Assembly (NCBI GenBank): GCA_902493665.1
Contig: CABUQL010000054.1
Span: 1 to 7,586, forward strand
From: an uncultured Eubacteriales bacterium
GTDB lineage: Bacteria; Bacillota; Clostridia; UMGS1810
DNA: 7,586 nucleotides
Reading direction: 5' to 3'
Below, one piece after another: positions 1 through 6,105 of this stretch. Each line of letters opens with the position of its first letter. Within the stretch, counting starts at the first letter, position 1. The notes under the pieces were generated by a model, which saw nothing but the letters and a program-made list of their open reading frames with translations, was not told the origin of the DNA and ran no database searches. A program made the translations under genes and the position numbers.

Positions 1-681
1 TACCGGCACGTGTCTGTCGTAAATATGCGCATCTGCAATAACATGGACAAGCTCGCCCGCCTCAAGGTTTGACACCTGTGCAAACATATGCACCAAAGCG
101 GCATACTGACACACATTCCAATTATTTGCGACCATCATATCCTGCGAACGCTGATTGAGTATTGCATTAAGCTTATTGCCCGTAACGTTGAATGTCATAC
201 TGTATGCGCACGGATAAAGATTCATTTTATGAAGGTCTTCATGAACATAGATATTCGTCATAATTCTTCTGCTTAAGGGGTTGTTTTTAAGGTCATACAA
301 AACTCTGTCTACCTGGTCAAACTCGCCCTCGCTGTATTTATGCTTTACACCGAGCTGATATCCGTATGCGGCGCCTATGCTGCCCGTTTCGTCTGCCCAT
401 GCGTCCCATATTTTACTGTTTAAGTCGTTTACGTTATTGGATTTTTTCTGCCATATCCAAAGAATTTCGTCAACTGCCGCCTTAAAATTTGTTTTTCTGA
501 GCGTAAGCACCGGAAATTCCTTTGACAAATCGTATCTGTTACCAAACAAAATTTTTTTTATAGTATGCGCCGCCTCGTTTGTATCCGCCCATTTGGGTCT
601 TACATCGTAGTCGGTATCCCAAAACCCGTTATTTAAAATTTCCTTTATATTTTCTATAAACGTGATATCGGCAAGGCTCAT
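1..681 (-). CDS. thyA: Thymidylate synthase, C-terminus cut off by the window edge
   Basis: Methylates dUMP to dTMP using methylene-tetrahydrofolate, the de novo source of thymidine nucleotides, in the cytosol. The minus-strand frame is open from ATG at 681 to the edge, giving 227 residues. It shows the N-terminal DVRPKW, the LLWIWQ-like DEILWIWQKK (71-80), IWDAWADE (91-98), the double Arg of SRR (137-139) that contacts dUMP phosphate, the catalytic Cys158 in YPCAY, QRSQD (177-181), NNWN (186-189) and the dUMP-binding DAHIYDRH (217-224). The sequence resembles the Bacillus/Clostridium type more than the E. coli type. Family members have roughly 260-280 residues, so about 40 are missing. The start is fixed by GGGAGG at 690-695, 8 bases upstream. 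The ATG overlaps the rdgB stop as ATGA, suggesting translational coupling. The sequence shown is intact; the rest cannot be judged. Confidence 0.95.
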   Translation of the reverse strand, partial: MSLADITFIENIKEILNNGFWDTDYDVRPKWADTNEAAHTIKKILFGNRYDLSKEFPVLTLRKTNFKAAVDEILWIWQKKSNNVNDLNSKIWDAWADETGSIGAAYGYQLGVKHKYSEGEFDQVDRVLYDLKNNPLSRRIMTNIYVHEDLHKMNLYPCAYSMTFNVTGNKLNAILNQRSQDMMVANNWNVCQYAALVHMFAQVSNLEAGELVHVIADAHIYDRHVPV

Positions 682-1268
682 TTTTGTTTCCTCCCGTTTA
701 AAAATTCTTTTAACTTTACAAGTGCTTTATATCTGTGGCTGACCTTATTTTTCACTTCGGCATCGACGTTTGCAAGCGTTGTTTTAAACTCATCAAAGTA
801 AAAAAGAGGGTCATAGCCGAATCCGCCGTTCCCTTCGGGAGCAAACGTGATTCTGCCCTCGCATGTATCTTTAAAAGTATACGTTTTTCCGTCGGGATAG
901 CTTATTGCAATTGCGCAAACATAGCGTGCGGTGCGTTTTTCGCCAGATACGTTTGAAAGCTCGCTCAAAAGCTTTTTATTTCTGTCCTCATCGCTTGCGC
1001 CCTCGCCTGCATAGCGTGCGGAGTATATTCCGGGTGCGCCGTCCAGGTAATCGACTTCAAGACCCGAGTCATCGGCAAACGTTACCATACCCGTCATATT
1101 ACATATTGTTTCCGATTTAATAGCCGCATTTTCTTCAAATGTTTTGCCCGTTTCTTCGATATCGCAGTTGATATCAAGGTCTTTAAGGCTTATTATTTCG
1201 TATTCGGGAAGGATTTCTTTAAACTCTTTAAGTTTACCTTTGTTTCCCGTTGCCGCAACAAGTTTCAT
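678..1268 (-). CDS. rdgB: Non-canonical purine NTP pyrophosphatase (XTP/dITP diphosphatase, HAM1 family)
   Basis: Hydrolyses dITP, ITP and XTP to the monophosphate and pyrophosphate, keeping deaminated purines out of DNA and RNA; cytosolic and usually dimeric. At 196 residues it is full length for the family. Visible family motifs are the N-terminal nucleotide-binding TGNKGK (7-12), FEENA (44-48), the metal and catalytic DDSG (66-69), PGIYSARYAG (79-88), the base-recognition GFGYDPLF (149-156) and SHR (177-179). The start ATG is preceded by GAGAGGAG at 1278-1285 with 9 bases of spacing. The last codon runs into thyA by a 4-base ATGA overlap, so the two are almost certainly co-translated; both manage the nucleotide pool. 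No convincing promoter is seen upstream. The leader consists of the 47-base tandem repeats. No damage or odd features are seen in the coding region. Confidence 0.96.
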   Translation of the reverse strand: MKLVAATGNKGKLKEFKEILPEYEIISLKDLDINCDIEETGKTFEENAAIKSETICNMTGMVTFADDSGLEVDYLDGAPGIYSARYAGEGASDEDRNKKLLSELSNVSGEKRTARYVCAIAISYPDGKTYTFKDTCEGRITFAPEGNGGFGYDPLFYFDEFKTTLANVDAEVKNKVSHRYKALVKLKEFLNGRKQK

Positions 1269-1284
1269 TAATCTATACTCCTCT

Positions 1285-1466
1285 CGCTTTTTACGCTTTT
1301 TTACGCTTTTTGTAAAAAGCTTAGCAAAAACTCACACATTGCCTCCGGCGTCGCTTTTTGAAAAAAGCTTAGCAAAAACTTACCATTGCCTTCGGCGTCG
1401 CTTTTTGAAAAAAGCTCGGCAAAAACTTACCATTGCCTTCGGCGTCGCTTTTTGGAAAAATACTTT
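1285..1466 (+). repeat. Tandem repeat array, about 47-bp unit, three full copies plus partials
   Basis: Units run 1304-1351 (48 bases), 1352-1398 (47) and 1399-1445 (47), with a partial fourth copy at 1446-1466. Two short CGCTTTTT(T)A repeats at 1285-1303 lie in front. Each unit starts with a near-palindrome GCTTTTTG(A/T)AAAAAGC, then a spacer, CAAAAAC, TTACCATTG (altered in unit 1) and the mini-dyad GCCTTCGGC. Units 2 and 3 differ at two positions. Unit 1 differs from unit 2 at about four, including one inserted base. The array abuts the rdgB ribosome binding site, so it would form part of the rdgB leader if transcription starts upstream. Because 47 is not a multiple of 3, a protein-coding role is unlikely. 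Confidence 0.9.
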
Positions 1467-1487
1467 ATCTGCTTTTTAAACTTCACA

Positions 1488-1506
1488 ATAACGCAAAATC
1501 CGTTAT
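1488..1506. repeat. Inverted repeat ATAACG-7-CGTTAT
   Basis: A perfect 6-base dyad with a 7-base centre (CAAAATC on the plus strand). It could be a small RNA hairpin or a protein-binding site. It lies about 220 bases upstream of rdgB, and no neighbouring promoter clarifies its role. Confidence 0.5.
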
Positions 1507-1525
1507 CCGTTTCTTAAAAACCGAC

Positions 1526-1546
1526 TTCGGCTTCCGAAATGCCGAA
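1526..1546 (-). terminator. Possible weak terminator hairpin for the galT-galK operon
   Basis: TTCGGC and GCCGAA form a 6-bp stem with a 9-base loop. Read on the minus strand, the direction of galK, the hairpin is followed after 5 bases (GTCGG) by TTTTT. It begins about 80 bases beyond the galK stop. It is the only structure in this gap followed by a T run in the galK direction, but the 5-base offset makes it a poor intrinsic terminator. It may simply be part of the repeat mosaic. Confidence 0.3.
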
Positions 1547-1565
1547 ACCCAAAATATTCACCATC

Positions 1566-1583
1566 GCAATGCGAAAGCATTGC
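1566..1583. repeat. Perfect 7-bp hairpin with GAAA tetraloop (plus strand)
   Basis: GCAATGC, GAAA, GCATTGC. On the plus strand this is a perfect stem closed by a GNRA-type loop; on the minus strand the loop is TTTC. On the plus strand a T6 run follows after 7 bases (1591-1596), and no T run follows on the minus strand. Its role is unknown. Confidence 0.55.
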
Positions 1584-1589
1584 ACATGC

Positions 1590-1622
1590 GTTTTTTGGTT
1601 GCTTTTTTAGTAAAAAAGTAAC
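1590..1622 (-). repeat. Palindromic element directly after the galK stop
   Basis: Read on the galK strand this is GTTAC, six T, ACT, six A, GCAAC, then CAAAAAAC. The arms pair over 11 positions with one A-C mismatch on this strand (a G-U pair on the other). It begins 3 bases after the galK TAG. The layout matches the element after ktrA at 6106-6137, including the exact 8-base tail. It is not a classical intrinsic terminator, because no T run follows the stem. Confidence 0.75.
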
Positions 1623-1625
1623 ACA

Positions 1626-2816
1626 CTAAAACTCTTTTATTTCGTGTCCGCCGTCGCCGATATCGGAAACATAAAAATGCGCGGTCAGTCCTGTTTTTTC
1701 CGTATAATGCTTTCCTACTTCTTCGATAAACTTATCTATCGAGCCTTCTTCAATAATCGTAACGGTGCTTCCGCCAAAGCCTGCGCCCGTCATTCTTGAG
1801 CCCAAAACTCCGTCGATTTTTCTTGCCTCGTCAACAAGCGTGTCAAGCTCATTTCCCGTAACTTCGTAAAGGTCGCGGAGCGAATCGTGCGATGCATTCA
1901 TAAGCTTTCCGAAAGTTTCAATGTCGCCGCTGTTTAATGCATCAATTGATTTTAAAACTCTGTCGTCCTCGCATATAACGTGCTCAATTCTCTTTAAAAC
2001 CGTTTTATCGGTTATAAGATGCCTGTTAGCTTCAAATTCTTCGTAAGATATCTCGCCGAGGCAATTTTTATCGGGCAAACCTTTTTTGAGCATTTCAAAA
2101 CCTTTTTCGCATTCGCTTCTGCGCTCGTTGTATTTCGATTCGCCAAGCTTGTGCTTTTTGTTTGTATTTGAAATAAGAATTTTCTTGCCTTTTAAGTCAA
2201 GATGCGCATATTTGTAGCTTAAATCCTTGCAGTCAAGGAAAATCGCACAGTCTTTTTTACCCATTGCCGACGCAAACTGGTCCATAATTCCGCAGTTTAC
2301 ACCGACGTAATCGTTTTCGGCTTTCTGTCCGATAACAGCCATTTCAACCATATCTATTTCTTTGTCAATTCCGTTTTTCTCGTTTGAAAACGTTGTAAAA
2401 CAAAGCGCCGTTGCAACTTCAATTGCCGCCGATGAAGAAAGCCCGCTTCCGTGGGGAACGGTATCATCGTAAAGCATATCAAGACCTACAATGTCATAGC
2501 CTTTTTTTGAAAGCTCGTATGCAACTCCGATTTGATAATCGCCCCATTTTAAATCCTTGTAGTTTTCAAGATTTGAAATGTCTGCCTCCACAACGTCGGG
2601 AAGATCTGTTGCACGCAAAACTATTTTGTTGTCAGCTCTTTTTCTGCACACAATTGTTGTTTTCATTGTAAGTGCCGCCGGAAAAACAAATCCGCCGTTG
2701 TAATCGGTGTGTTCTCCGATAAGGTTTACACGTCCGGGAGATGCAAAAACACGGATATCGCTTTTGTCACCGCCGTATATTTCAATAAATTTATCGATAA
2801 TCTGGTTTAATTCCAT
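1626..2816 (-). CDS. galK: Galactokinase (GHMP kinase family)
   Basis: Phosphorylates alpha-D-galactose to galactose-1-phosphate with ATP, the first committed step of the Leloir pathway, in the cytosol. The 396 residues match the usual family length of about 380-400. All three GHMP motifs are present. The galactokinase signature GRVNLIGEHTDY (28-39) includes the active-site Arg29. The ATP loop is PHGSGLSSSAA (121-131), and the C-terminal motif is GSRMTGAGFGG (339-349). The expected catalytic base is Asp179 in CGIMDQ. The start ATG has a ribosome binding site (GGAG at 2824-2827, 7 bases away) and lies 24 bases after galT, so the two are co-transcribed and galK is second. The product is the substrate of the upstream enzyme GalT. 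The stop is TAG, followed almost directly by a palindromic element. No galE or galactose transporter is seen inside the window. Confidence 0.97.
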   Translation of the reverse strand: MELNQIIDKFIEIYGGDKSDIRVFASPGRVNLIGEHTDYNGGFVFPAALTMKTTIVCRKRADNKIVLRATDLPDVVEADISNLENYKDLKWGDYQIGVAYELSKKGYDIVGLDMLYDDTVPHGSGLSSSAAIEVATALCFTTFSNEKNGIDKEIDMVEMAVIGQKAENDYVGVNCGIMDQFASAMGKKDCAIFLDCKDLSYKYAHLDLKGKKILISNTNKKHKLGESKYNERRSECEKGFEMLKKGLPDKNCLGEISYEEFEANRHLITDKTVLKRIEHVICEDDRVLKSIDALNSGDIETFGKLMNASHDSLRDLYEVTGNELDTLVDEARKIDGVLGSRMTGAGFGGSTVTIIEEGSIDKFIEEVGKHYTEKTGLTAHFYVSDIGDGGHEIKEF

Positions 2817-2840
2817 TGTGATTCTCCTTTTTCACATTTC

Positions 2841-3815
2841 CTATTTGTTTTTTTCGAGAAACTTTTTGTAAGCAGCTCTTAGCTCTTCTGCTTTTTCTTC
2901 GGGAGCCGTAGGATTGCAGTGAGCCCATGCGCCCGTTTCGCTCGAAGCGTTGAATTTCTGTTTGTCTTTTGAACGCATCGGGGGATAAAATGCAATGTGG
3001 AAGTGGCAAAGATCGGAATAATCACCGCAGTTTACGGGTTCCTGATACATGCACATCATATACGGGAATGCGTAATCAAAGAGGTTGTCGAGCGTGCCGG
3101 CAGCAGATTTTACCGCACTTGCAAGATCGTCTTTTTCCTTGTCTGTAAATTGTGTAAGATTTTGCTTATGGTTTTTTGCCGCAACGTAAATACCGTAAGG
3201 ATACTCGCTGAAAAACGGCAAAAATACAACAAAACTGTCATTTTCAAAAATTATTCTGCTTTTTGCGTTAACTTCGTCTTCAAGCATATCGCAGAAAAGG
3301 CATCTGCCGGTTTTTTCTTTGTGTTCTTTTGCTGCTTCAAGCTCAAGCTGCATTTTTTTCGGTATAAACGGATAGCCGTAAATCTGTCCGTGAGGATGCG
3401 GCATTGTTACGCCGACAACATTTCCTCTGTTTTCAAAAATAAATATATATTTGATTTTTTCGTCTTTTTTAAGTTCGTCATAACGCTCTGTCCAGAGGTC
3501 AACAAGTTTTCTTACGTGAGGTGTATCAAGCTCCGGAAGTGTTATTGTGTGGTTTGGCGAATAAAGTATAACTTCGCATTTTCCGTATGAAGGCTGTGTT
3601 TTGTAAACTCTTGTTTCAACGTCGTCGGGTACGGGCGGATTTTGCGAAAGCGCCGGAAAATCGTTGTCATATTTATATACTGTGTAGTCATCGGGCACTT
3701 TTCCCGAACCGGGGCAGAACGGACACCAGTCTTTAGGCATCTGCGGTCTGTTCTGACGGTGCGATGCTATCATTACCCAATCTTTTGTAAGTGGATTAAA
3801 TCTTAATTCTGCCAT
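2841..3815 (-). CDS. galT: Galactose-1-phosphate uridylyltransferase, type 1 (HIT superfamily)
   Basis: Exchanges UMP between UDP-glucose and galactose-1-phosphate, giving UDP-galactose and glucose-1-phosphate through a uridylyl-histidine intermediate. The 324 residues are slightly shorter than E. coli GalT (348). Seen are CPFC (31-34) and His89 in SPNH, which fit the family's zinc site, and ENRG (128-131). The active-site HPHGQ is at 140-144, with His142 the expected nucleophile. A second CLFC lies at 172-175, and the C-terminal HFHIAFYPP (271-279) has metal-binding-type histidines. The start at 3815 is preferred over an in-frame TTG at 3830, because that TTG lies inside the ribosome binding site. 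It is the first gene of the operon with galK, driven by the promoter at 3860-3888 with a leader of roughly 40 bases. The distant type 2 GalT family is excluded by the intact HPHGQ and CxxC motifs. Confidence 0.96.
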   Translation of the reverse strand: MAELRFNPLTKDWVMIASHRQNRPQMPKDWCPFCPGSGKVPDDYTVYKYDNDFPALSQNPPVPDDVETRVYKTQPSYGKCEVILYSPNHTITLPELDTPHVRKLVDLWTERYDELKKDEKIKYIFIFENRGNVVGVTMPHPHGQIYGYPFIPKKMQLELEAAKEHKEKTGRCLFCDMLEDEVNAKSRIIFENDSFVVFLPFFSEYPYGIYVAAKNHKQNLTQFTDKEKDDLASAVKSAAGTLDNLFDYAFPYMMCMYQEPVNCGDYSDLCHFHIAFYPPMRSKDKQKFNASSETGAWAHCNPTAPEEKAEELRAAYKKFLEKNK

Positions 3816-3823
3816 ATATGTTT

Positions 3824-3828
3824 CCTCC
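3824..3828 (-). promoter_or_regulatory. galT ribosome binding site, decides the start
   Basis: GGAGG on the minus strand lies 8 bases before the ATG at 3815. The alternative TTG codon at 3830-3828 overlaps this site, so it cannot be the start. Confidence 0.9.
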
Positions 3829-3859
3829 AAAAAGCGTTATTTATTTTTTTACATTAAAT

Positions 3860-3888
3860 ATTATATACTGATTTTGGTTAATAGTCAA
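3860..3888 (-). promoter_or_regulatory. Sigma-A promoter of galT-galK
   Basis: On the minus strand, TTGACT at 3888-3883 is the -35 element and TATAAT at 3865-3860 is a perfect -10, separated by exactly 17 bases. Transcription would start near 3853, giving a leader of about 38 bases with the GGAGG site inside it. One copy of the GGTTAATA repeat lies across the spacer and the -35 edge. Confidence 0.85.
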
Positions 3889-3915
3889 CATTTTATCATC
3901 TCAAAAAGGTTAATA
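3876..3915 (+). repeat. GGTTAATA direct repeats around the galT promoter
   Basis: Identical GGTTAATA octamers lie at 3876-3883 and 3908-3915, 32 bases apart, which is about three helical turns. The shorter match GTTAATA recurs at 3981-3987. The first copy covers part of the galT spacer and touches the -35; the second is upstream of it. A regulator site is possible, but in AT-rich DNA chance is a real alternative. Confidence 0.35.
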
Positions 3916-4012
3916 TTTCTACTGAGATTTGTGTAAAATCTTAAGAAAAGTGCAAAATAAAAGCTTTTTATAACATCAAAGTTAATATTGCGTAAATTTA
4001 ATTCTGTTTATA

Positions 4013-4041
4013 TTGAATTTGTCGTTTTTTTATGATACAAT
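4013..4041 (+). promoter_or_regulatory. Sigma-A promoter of ktrB-ktrA with extended -10
   Basis: TTGAAT at 4013-4018 and TACAAT at 4036-4041 are separated by 17 bases. TG at 4033-4034 makes an extended -10. Transcription would start near 4048, leaving a leader of about 47 bases. That is too short for a c-di-AMP riboswitch, which controls ktrAB in some Bacilli. Confidence 0.75.
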
Positions 4042-4082
4042 GTTTGCGTATTGGATTTATACATATTTTTATGTGTTATGAA

Positions 4083-4089
4083 GGAAGGA
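4083..4089 (+). promoter_or_regulatory. ktrB ribosome binding site, decides the start
   Basis: GGAAGGA lies 6-7 bases before the ATG at 4095. The frame is open up to an ATG at 4032, but that codon is inside the promoter and upstream of the expected transcript start, so it is rejected. Confidence 0.8.
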
Positions 4090-4094
4090 AAATA

Positions 4095-5441
4095 ATGGAC
4101 GACGAAAAGATACGCTTTAAGCTTTCATATACGCAGATTATTTCTCTCGGTTTTTTGCTTGTAATACTTACGGGAACACTTCTGCTTTGTTTGCCGGTTT
4201 CGGCACGCCACCATGTTGCAACACCTTTTTTTGACGCACTTTTTACCGCAACGAGCGCAACGTGCGTTACGGGGCTTGTTGTTCTTGACACATACACGCA
4301 CTGGTCGCTTTTCGGGCAAATTGTTATAATAGTGCTCATACAAATCGGCGGAATCGGTTTTATGACGATAATAACGATGTTTTCGATATTTTTAAAAAGG
4401 CGCATAAGCATACACGAAAGACGTCTTCTTATGCAGTCCGCCGGCACAATGCGTATCAGCGGAATGGTAAGGCTTATTAAAAGGATAATAGTCTGCACAT
4501 TCGTTATGGAAATGCTCGGTGCGGTTTTGCTTTTTATTAGATTTATCACAAAAATGCCGCTCGGCGAGGCGGTTTTTAATTCGGTATTCCACTCGATTTC
4601 GGCATTTTGCAATGCCGGGTTCGACATAATGGGCAAATACGGAAAATATTCGTCATTTATAATGTTTCGCGACGACGTTTTGGTTAACGTCACGCTGATG
4701 ATGTTAATTGTTATCGGCGGTTTGGGATTTATCGTATGGGACGACATAATCCGTCACAAGCTTAACTTTAAAAAGTACGGGCTTCACTCAAAAATCGTGC
4801 TTACAACAACCTTTTGGCTGATTTTGGGCGGTGCGCTTTTATATTACGTATTTGAAAAAAGATTTGCGTTTGCGTTTCTTTCAACAAAGGACAAAGTGCT
4901 TGCGGCGTTTTTCCAGTCGATTACAATGAGAACTGCGGGATTTAACACGGTTGACCTTTCCAAGCTTTCAGAGAGCGGAAACATATTATCGGTTATACTT
5001 ATGTTTATCGGCGGAAGCCCCGGTTCAACGGCGGGCGGAATCAAAACGACAACGTTTATTGTTTTGATTTTAGGTGTTATATCTTCATCGCGCCACACGC
5101 CAAACATCACGATATTTAAAAGGCGAACGGACGAGCACATTGTAAAACAGGCGAGTGCGATTTTTACAATTTACATTGTTGCGGTTATATCGTCGCTGCT
5201 TTTTATGACGGCAACGGAGCCGTTCAGGACAAACGATGTTATTTTTGAGATTGTTTCGGCAATCGGCACTGTCGGCGTTACGCGCGGAATTACAAGGGCG
5301 CTCGACGAGCTTTCAAAAATTGTTATAATGATTCTTATGTTCGGCGGAAGAGTCGGCGGATTAACTCTTATGCTTTCGCTTGCGCAAAAGCGTGTTAACA
5401 TACCGATTAAAAGGCCGTATGAAAAAATTCTTATCGGATAA
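4095..5441 (+). CDS. ktrB: Potassium uptake channel subunit KtrB (TrkH/KtrB/HKT superfamily)
   Basis: Membrane pore of a Ktr potassium uptake system, probably a dimer sitting on a KtrA ring. The 448 residues fit KtrB (about 445) better than the longer TrkH. Four membrane-pore-membrane repeats are seen. Their filter loops are TCVTGL (56-61), FCNAGF (171-176), RTAGFN (279-284) and GTVGV (391-395), with likely filter glycines 60, 175, 282 and 394. The third repeat is followed by the glycine-rich intramembrane gate GGSPGSTAGGIKTT (306-319), and the last helix has the conserved Arg419 in FGGRVGG. Two details look divergent: Arg397 just after filter 4, where small residues are usual in the relatives I recall, and Gly421 where Pro is common (RVGPLT). 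The stop is 10 bases before ktrA. The gene is driven by the promoter at 4013-4041. Confidence 0.93.
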   Translation: MDDEKIRFKLSYTQIISLGFLLVILTGTLLLCLPVSARHHVATPFFDALFTATSATCVTGLVVLDTYTHWSLFGQIVIIVLIQIGGIGFMTIITMFSIFLKRRISIHERRLLMQSAGTMRISGMVRLIKRIIVCTFVMEMLGAVLLFIRFITKMPLGEAVFNSVFHSISAFCNAGFDIMGKYGKYSSFIMFRDDVLVNVTLMMLIVIGGLGFIVWDDIIRHKLNFKKYGLHSKIVLTTTFWLILGGALLYYVFEKRFAFAFLSTKDKVLAAFFQSITMRTAGFNTVDLSKLSESGNILSVILMFIGGSPGSTAGGIKTTTFIVLILGVISSSRHTPNITIFKRRTDEHIVKQASAIFTIYIVAVISSLLFMTATEPFRTNDVIFEIVSAIGTVGVTRGITRALDELSKIVIMILMFGGRVGGLTLMLSLAQKRVNIPIKRPYEKILIG

Positions 5442-5445
5442 GGAG
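5440..5445 (+). promoter_or_regulatory. ktrA ribosome binding site, decides the start
   Basis: AAGGAG overlaps the ktrB stop codon and lies 6 bases before the ATG at 5452. This rules out the longer in-frame start at 5380, which is inside ktrB. Confidence 0.85.
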
Positions 5446-5451
5446 AAAACA

Positions 5452-6105
5452 ATGAAATCTATACTTGTAATAGGTGTCGGACGTTTCGGAAAGCACCTTG
5501 CAAAAAAGCTTTTGGATCTCGGAAACGAGGTTATGATTGTTGACAAAAACGAAGAAACGGTTACAAGACTTAACGATATTTTTACCGATTCATATGTCGG
5601 CGACTGCAGAAACGAGGGCGTTGTAAGGTCGCTGGGCGCAAACAATTTCGACTTATGTTTTGTTACGGTTGACCAGGACTTTCAGGCGTCACTTGAGATA
5701 ACATCTCTTTTAAAGGAGTTTGGGGCAAAAAAGGTTATTTCCATTGCAAAGCGTGACAGGCAGGCGGTATTTTTAAAGAAAATCGGTGCTGACGACGTTA
5801 TATATCCCGAACGTGAAATTGCCGAAAAGACGGCTATCAAATACAATGCGAAAAACATTTTTGATTTTATAAAGCTTACCGACGAATACTCGATTTACGA
5901 AATCCCGATAGTGGACGACTGGGCGGGCAAGAGTGTTTCGGAGGTTAATGTACGTCACAAATATCATTTAAACATTATTGCCGTTAAAAAGGGCGAGGAG
6001 TTAAATCCCGTTCCCGGCGCAACGTATATTTTCGAAGAGGGCGACCACATTGTGGTTATAGGAAAGTTCCAGGACGTTACAAGGCTTACTCAAAGAACAT
6101 CCTAA
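5452..6105 (+). CDS. ktrA: Potassium uptake regulatory subunit KtrA (RCK_N plus RCK_C)
   Basis: Cytosolic gating ring of the Ktr system; the family forms octamers that bind ATP/ADP or NAD(H) and open KtrB. The 217 residues match KtrA (about 220). The N-terminal Rossmann-type RCK domain has VIGVGRFGKHL (6-16) with the GxGxxG loop, Asp31 at the end of strand 2 (VMIVDKN) and GD at 50-51. The RCK_C domain covers roughly 140-217. In it, RHKYHLNII (168-176) and NPVPG (185-189) lie where c-di-AMP contacts are described in S. aureus KtrA, so inhibition by c-di-AMP is an inference. The start at 5452 is chosen for its ribosome binding site and because the Rossmann fold begins at once; a longer in-frame start at 5380 lies inside ktrB. 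It is co-translated with ktrB, and the stop is followed directly by a 24-base perfect palindrome. Confidence 0.94.
   Translation: MKSILVIGVGRFGKHLAKKLLDLGNEVMIVDKNEETVTRLNDIFTDSYVGDCRNEGVVRSLGANNFDLCFVTVDQDFQASLEITSLLKEFGAKKVISIAKRDRQAVFLKKIGADDVIYPEREIAEKTAIKYNAKNIFDFIKLTDEYSIYEIPIVDDWAGKSVSEVNVRHKYHLNIIAVKKGEELNPVPGATYIFEEGDHIVVIGKFQDVTRLTQRTS

Larger units (their letters stand above)
1269..1625. other. 357-base repeat- and hairpin-filled gap between galK and rdgB
   Basis: No gene is supported here. Reading from rdgB to galK it holds short CGCTTTTT repeats, three tandem units of about 47 bases, and a set of unrelated inverted repeats. These are an ATAACG/CGTTAT dyad, a TTCGGC/GCCGAA hairpin and a GCAATGC/GCATTGC hairpin. 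A T-run/A-run palindrome then ends 3 bases from the galK stop. The open frames that cross it are built from the repeats and carry no recognisable domain. A clear sigma-A promoter for rdgB was looked for on the minus strand and not found; the best match (TTGTGA, 15 bases, TAAAGT) is poor. Transcription from galK is probably ended somewhere in this stretch. Confidence 0.8.

Noticed and set aside
1144..1621. Two plus-strand open frames (1144-1479 and 1433-1621) crossing the tandem repeats
   Set aside because: The first overlaps rdgB antisense, and both are made largely of the 47-base repeat read in shifting frames. There is no good ribosome binding site and no domain.
1285..1622. CRISPR array
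   Set aside because: The repeats are contiguous with no unique spacers of constant length, and no cas genes are present.
2997..3590. 197-codon antisense open frame inside galT
   Set aside because: Opposite a well-supported gene, with no recognisable domain. It is a shadow of galT.
4032..4094. N-terminal extension of ktrB from ATG 4032
   Set aside because: That start lies inside the promoter, upstream of the expected transcript start. The ATG at 4095 has a proper ribosome binding site and gives the usual KtrB length.
4042..4094. c-di-AMP (ydaO-type) riboswitch before ktrB
   Set aside because: The predicted leader is only about 47 bases, far too short for that riboswitch, and none of its conserved parts are seen.
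4076..4747. 223-codon antisense open frame inside ktrB
   Set aside because: It lies wholly opposite a clear membrane protein gene with strong motifs, has no recognisable domain, and is a by-product of ktrB codon use.
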